The notes under the pieces were generated by a model, which saw only the letters and a program-made list of their open reading frames with translations, was not told the DNA's origin and made no database searches. The translations under genes and the position numbers were made by a program. Below are positions 6,196-6,876 of a stretch of 6,876 nucleotides of DNA, in pieces (position 1 is the stretch's first letter; the number at the start of each line of letters is the position of its first letter). The DNA comes from JAKSCF01 sp028279945 (lineage in GTDB: Bacteria > Bacillota > Clostridia > Peptostreptococcales > JAAYPU01): positions 1 to 6,876 of the forward strand of contig JANQMT010000048.1 of the NCBI GenBank assembly GCA_028279945.1, given 5' to 3'.

Positions 6196-6876
6196 TTATT
6201 TTACTTTCTTTTTTCTATCTTCATAAAATGGTTTAAACCCAGGATCAACAACGCCTATTCCAAGATATCTTGCTTTATAATCTTTCAGAAGCTCAAAATA
6301 CCTTGGACTTAAAATAAGAATAACAATGACGTTAATAAATGTGGGTATTGCGGATGTAATGTCTGCGAAATACCATACTGCTTGACCGGGAAGTCCTTTT
6401 AACACCACATATACCACCATTAAAAAACCGGAAACTGGATTAATGGCTTTGTAGACCATTAATATTTTTCTTTTAGCGTTTACATTATTTCTAAAGGCAT
6501 GTCTTAATAAAATTTCATAATACGTATACCAACCTCCAGCTGTTGTTAGTCCAAACAAAAATACACCTAAGGTAACGATTATACGTCCAACCATACCTAT
6601 TTCTGTTTCAAAAGCAGTTAACGTCAATGTAGCACCTGTTAAACCCGATGACCAAACCCCCGTTATGATAATAACCAATGCTGTTGTTGTACAAACAATG
6701 ACTGTATCGATGAATACTTCAAATGAGCCCCATAAACCTTGCTTTATTGGATGATCTGTTTTAGCGGTAGAATGAATCAATGGTGAAGTCCCCCAACCTG
6801 CTTCGTTGCTATATATAGCACGTGCCATGCCCATTCTAATGACTTGCGCCATTGCCGCTCCGGCAAATCCTCCCAC
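6196..6876 (-). CDS. Sodium:alanine/glycine symporter family protein (AGCS), C-terminal part
   Basis: The coding frame enters from beyond the right edge, and its 226 codons are the C-terminal half of a protein normally about 450-480 residues. The family imports small neutral amino acids such as alanine or glycine with sodium across the cytoplasmic membrane. The family signature is unmistakable: GGFAGAA, then IRMGMARAIYSNEAGWG (about 13-29), then KTDHPIKQGLWGSFEVFIDT (39-58). Hydrophobic segments follow at about 56-74, 94-112, 145-163 and 172-190, then a charged cytosolic tail ending in KKKVK. The GTG at 6876-6874 is an internal valine codon, not the start. The stop at 6198-6196 lies 7 bases before the peptidase relic, and the amidohydrolase follows, so this is likely the first-transcribed member seen of that operon. 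The substrate specificity cannot be told from this half. Confidence 0.93.
   Translation of the reverse strand: MGGFAGAAMAQVIRMGMARAIYSNEAGWGTSPLIHSTAKTDHPIKQGLWGSFEVFIDTVIVCTTTALVIIITGVWSSGLTGATLTLTAFETEIGMVGRIIVTLGVFLFGLTTAGGWYTYYEILLRHAFRNNVNAKRKILMVYKAINPVSGFLMVVYVVLKGLPGQAVWYFADITSAIPTFINVIVILILSPRYFELLKDYKARYLGIGVVDPGFKPFYEDRKKKVK

Noticed and set aside
1..6876. Defence system, CRISPR array, insertion sequence or phage cassette
   Set aside because: There are no spaced direct repeats of CRISPR type, no transposase or integrase motifs, and every full gene has an ordinary housekeeping, signalling or metabolic family assignment.

Overview
The window looks like chromosomal DNA of a low-GC, anaerobic Firmicute of the class Clostridia. 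The evidence is AT-rich intergenic DNA, strong AGGAGG-type ribosome binding sites, a DUF2148 ferredoxin-domain protein typical of anaerobes, and an AGCS sodium:amino-acid symporter beside an Amidohydrolase_3 enzyme. I cannot name the genus from sequence alone; an amino-acid-fermenting relative of Alkaliphilus or Natronincola is only a guess. Every gene I can support is on the minus strand, so transcription runs from high to low coordinates. I see no rRNA, tRNA, CRISPR array, insertion sequence or phage gene, and no gene-free stretch longer than 300 bases.

Upstream transcription unit (6876 down to about 4236, possibly 3596). The window opens inside an AGCS-family Na+/amino-acid symporter, of which only the C-terminal half is present. 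Seven bases after its stop comes a 94-codon fragment that resembles pieces of a RocB-like M20 metallopeptidase. It appears to have lost both its catalytic N-terminal region and an internal block, and I call it a relic. After 27 bases comes a complete YtcJ-like amidohydrolase of 546 residues. Together they read as an uptake-plus-hydrolysis cassette for an amino acid or amide-type substrate in which one enzyme has decayed. A DUF2148 ferredoxin-domain protein follows after a 112-base gap and ends at a good intrinsic terminator (about 3539-3581).

Middle unit (about 3443 to 1517). A membrane-anchored GGDEF-EAL protein makes and/or degrades cyclic di-GMP. Both catalytic motifs are intact and the product-inhibition I-site appears to be missing. 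It has its own upstream region with promoter-like elements and ends at a strong terminator (1517-1562). The G:U wobbles of that terminator show it acts on the minus-strand transcript.

Left unit (about 1499 to 148, with a structured tail to 49). A cyclopropane-fatty-acid synthase gene has a near-consensus sigma-A promoter (TTGACA, 17 bases, TAAAAT). Its leader of about 140 bases contains a six-codon ORF with its own strong Shine-Dalgarno sequence. Downstream lies a compact cluster of perfect inverted repeats (49-131) that no gene explains.

The three units share no obvious pathway: solute uptake and hydrolysis, second-messenger signalling, and membrane-lipid modification. I do not see a convincing new multi-gene system. 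The points most worth checking are the doubly deleted peptidase relic, the small ORF in the cfa leader, and the structured element at the left edge.
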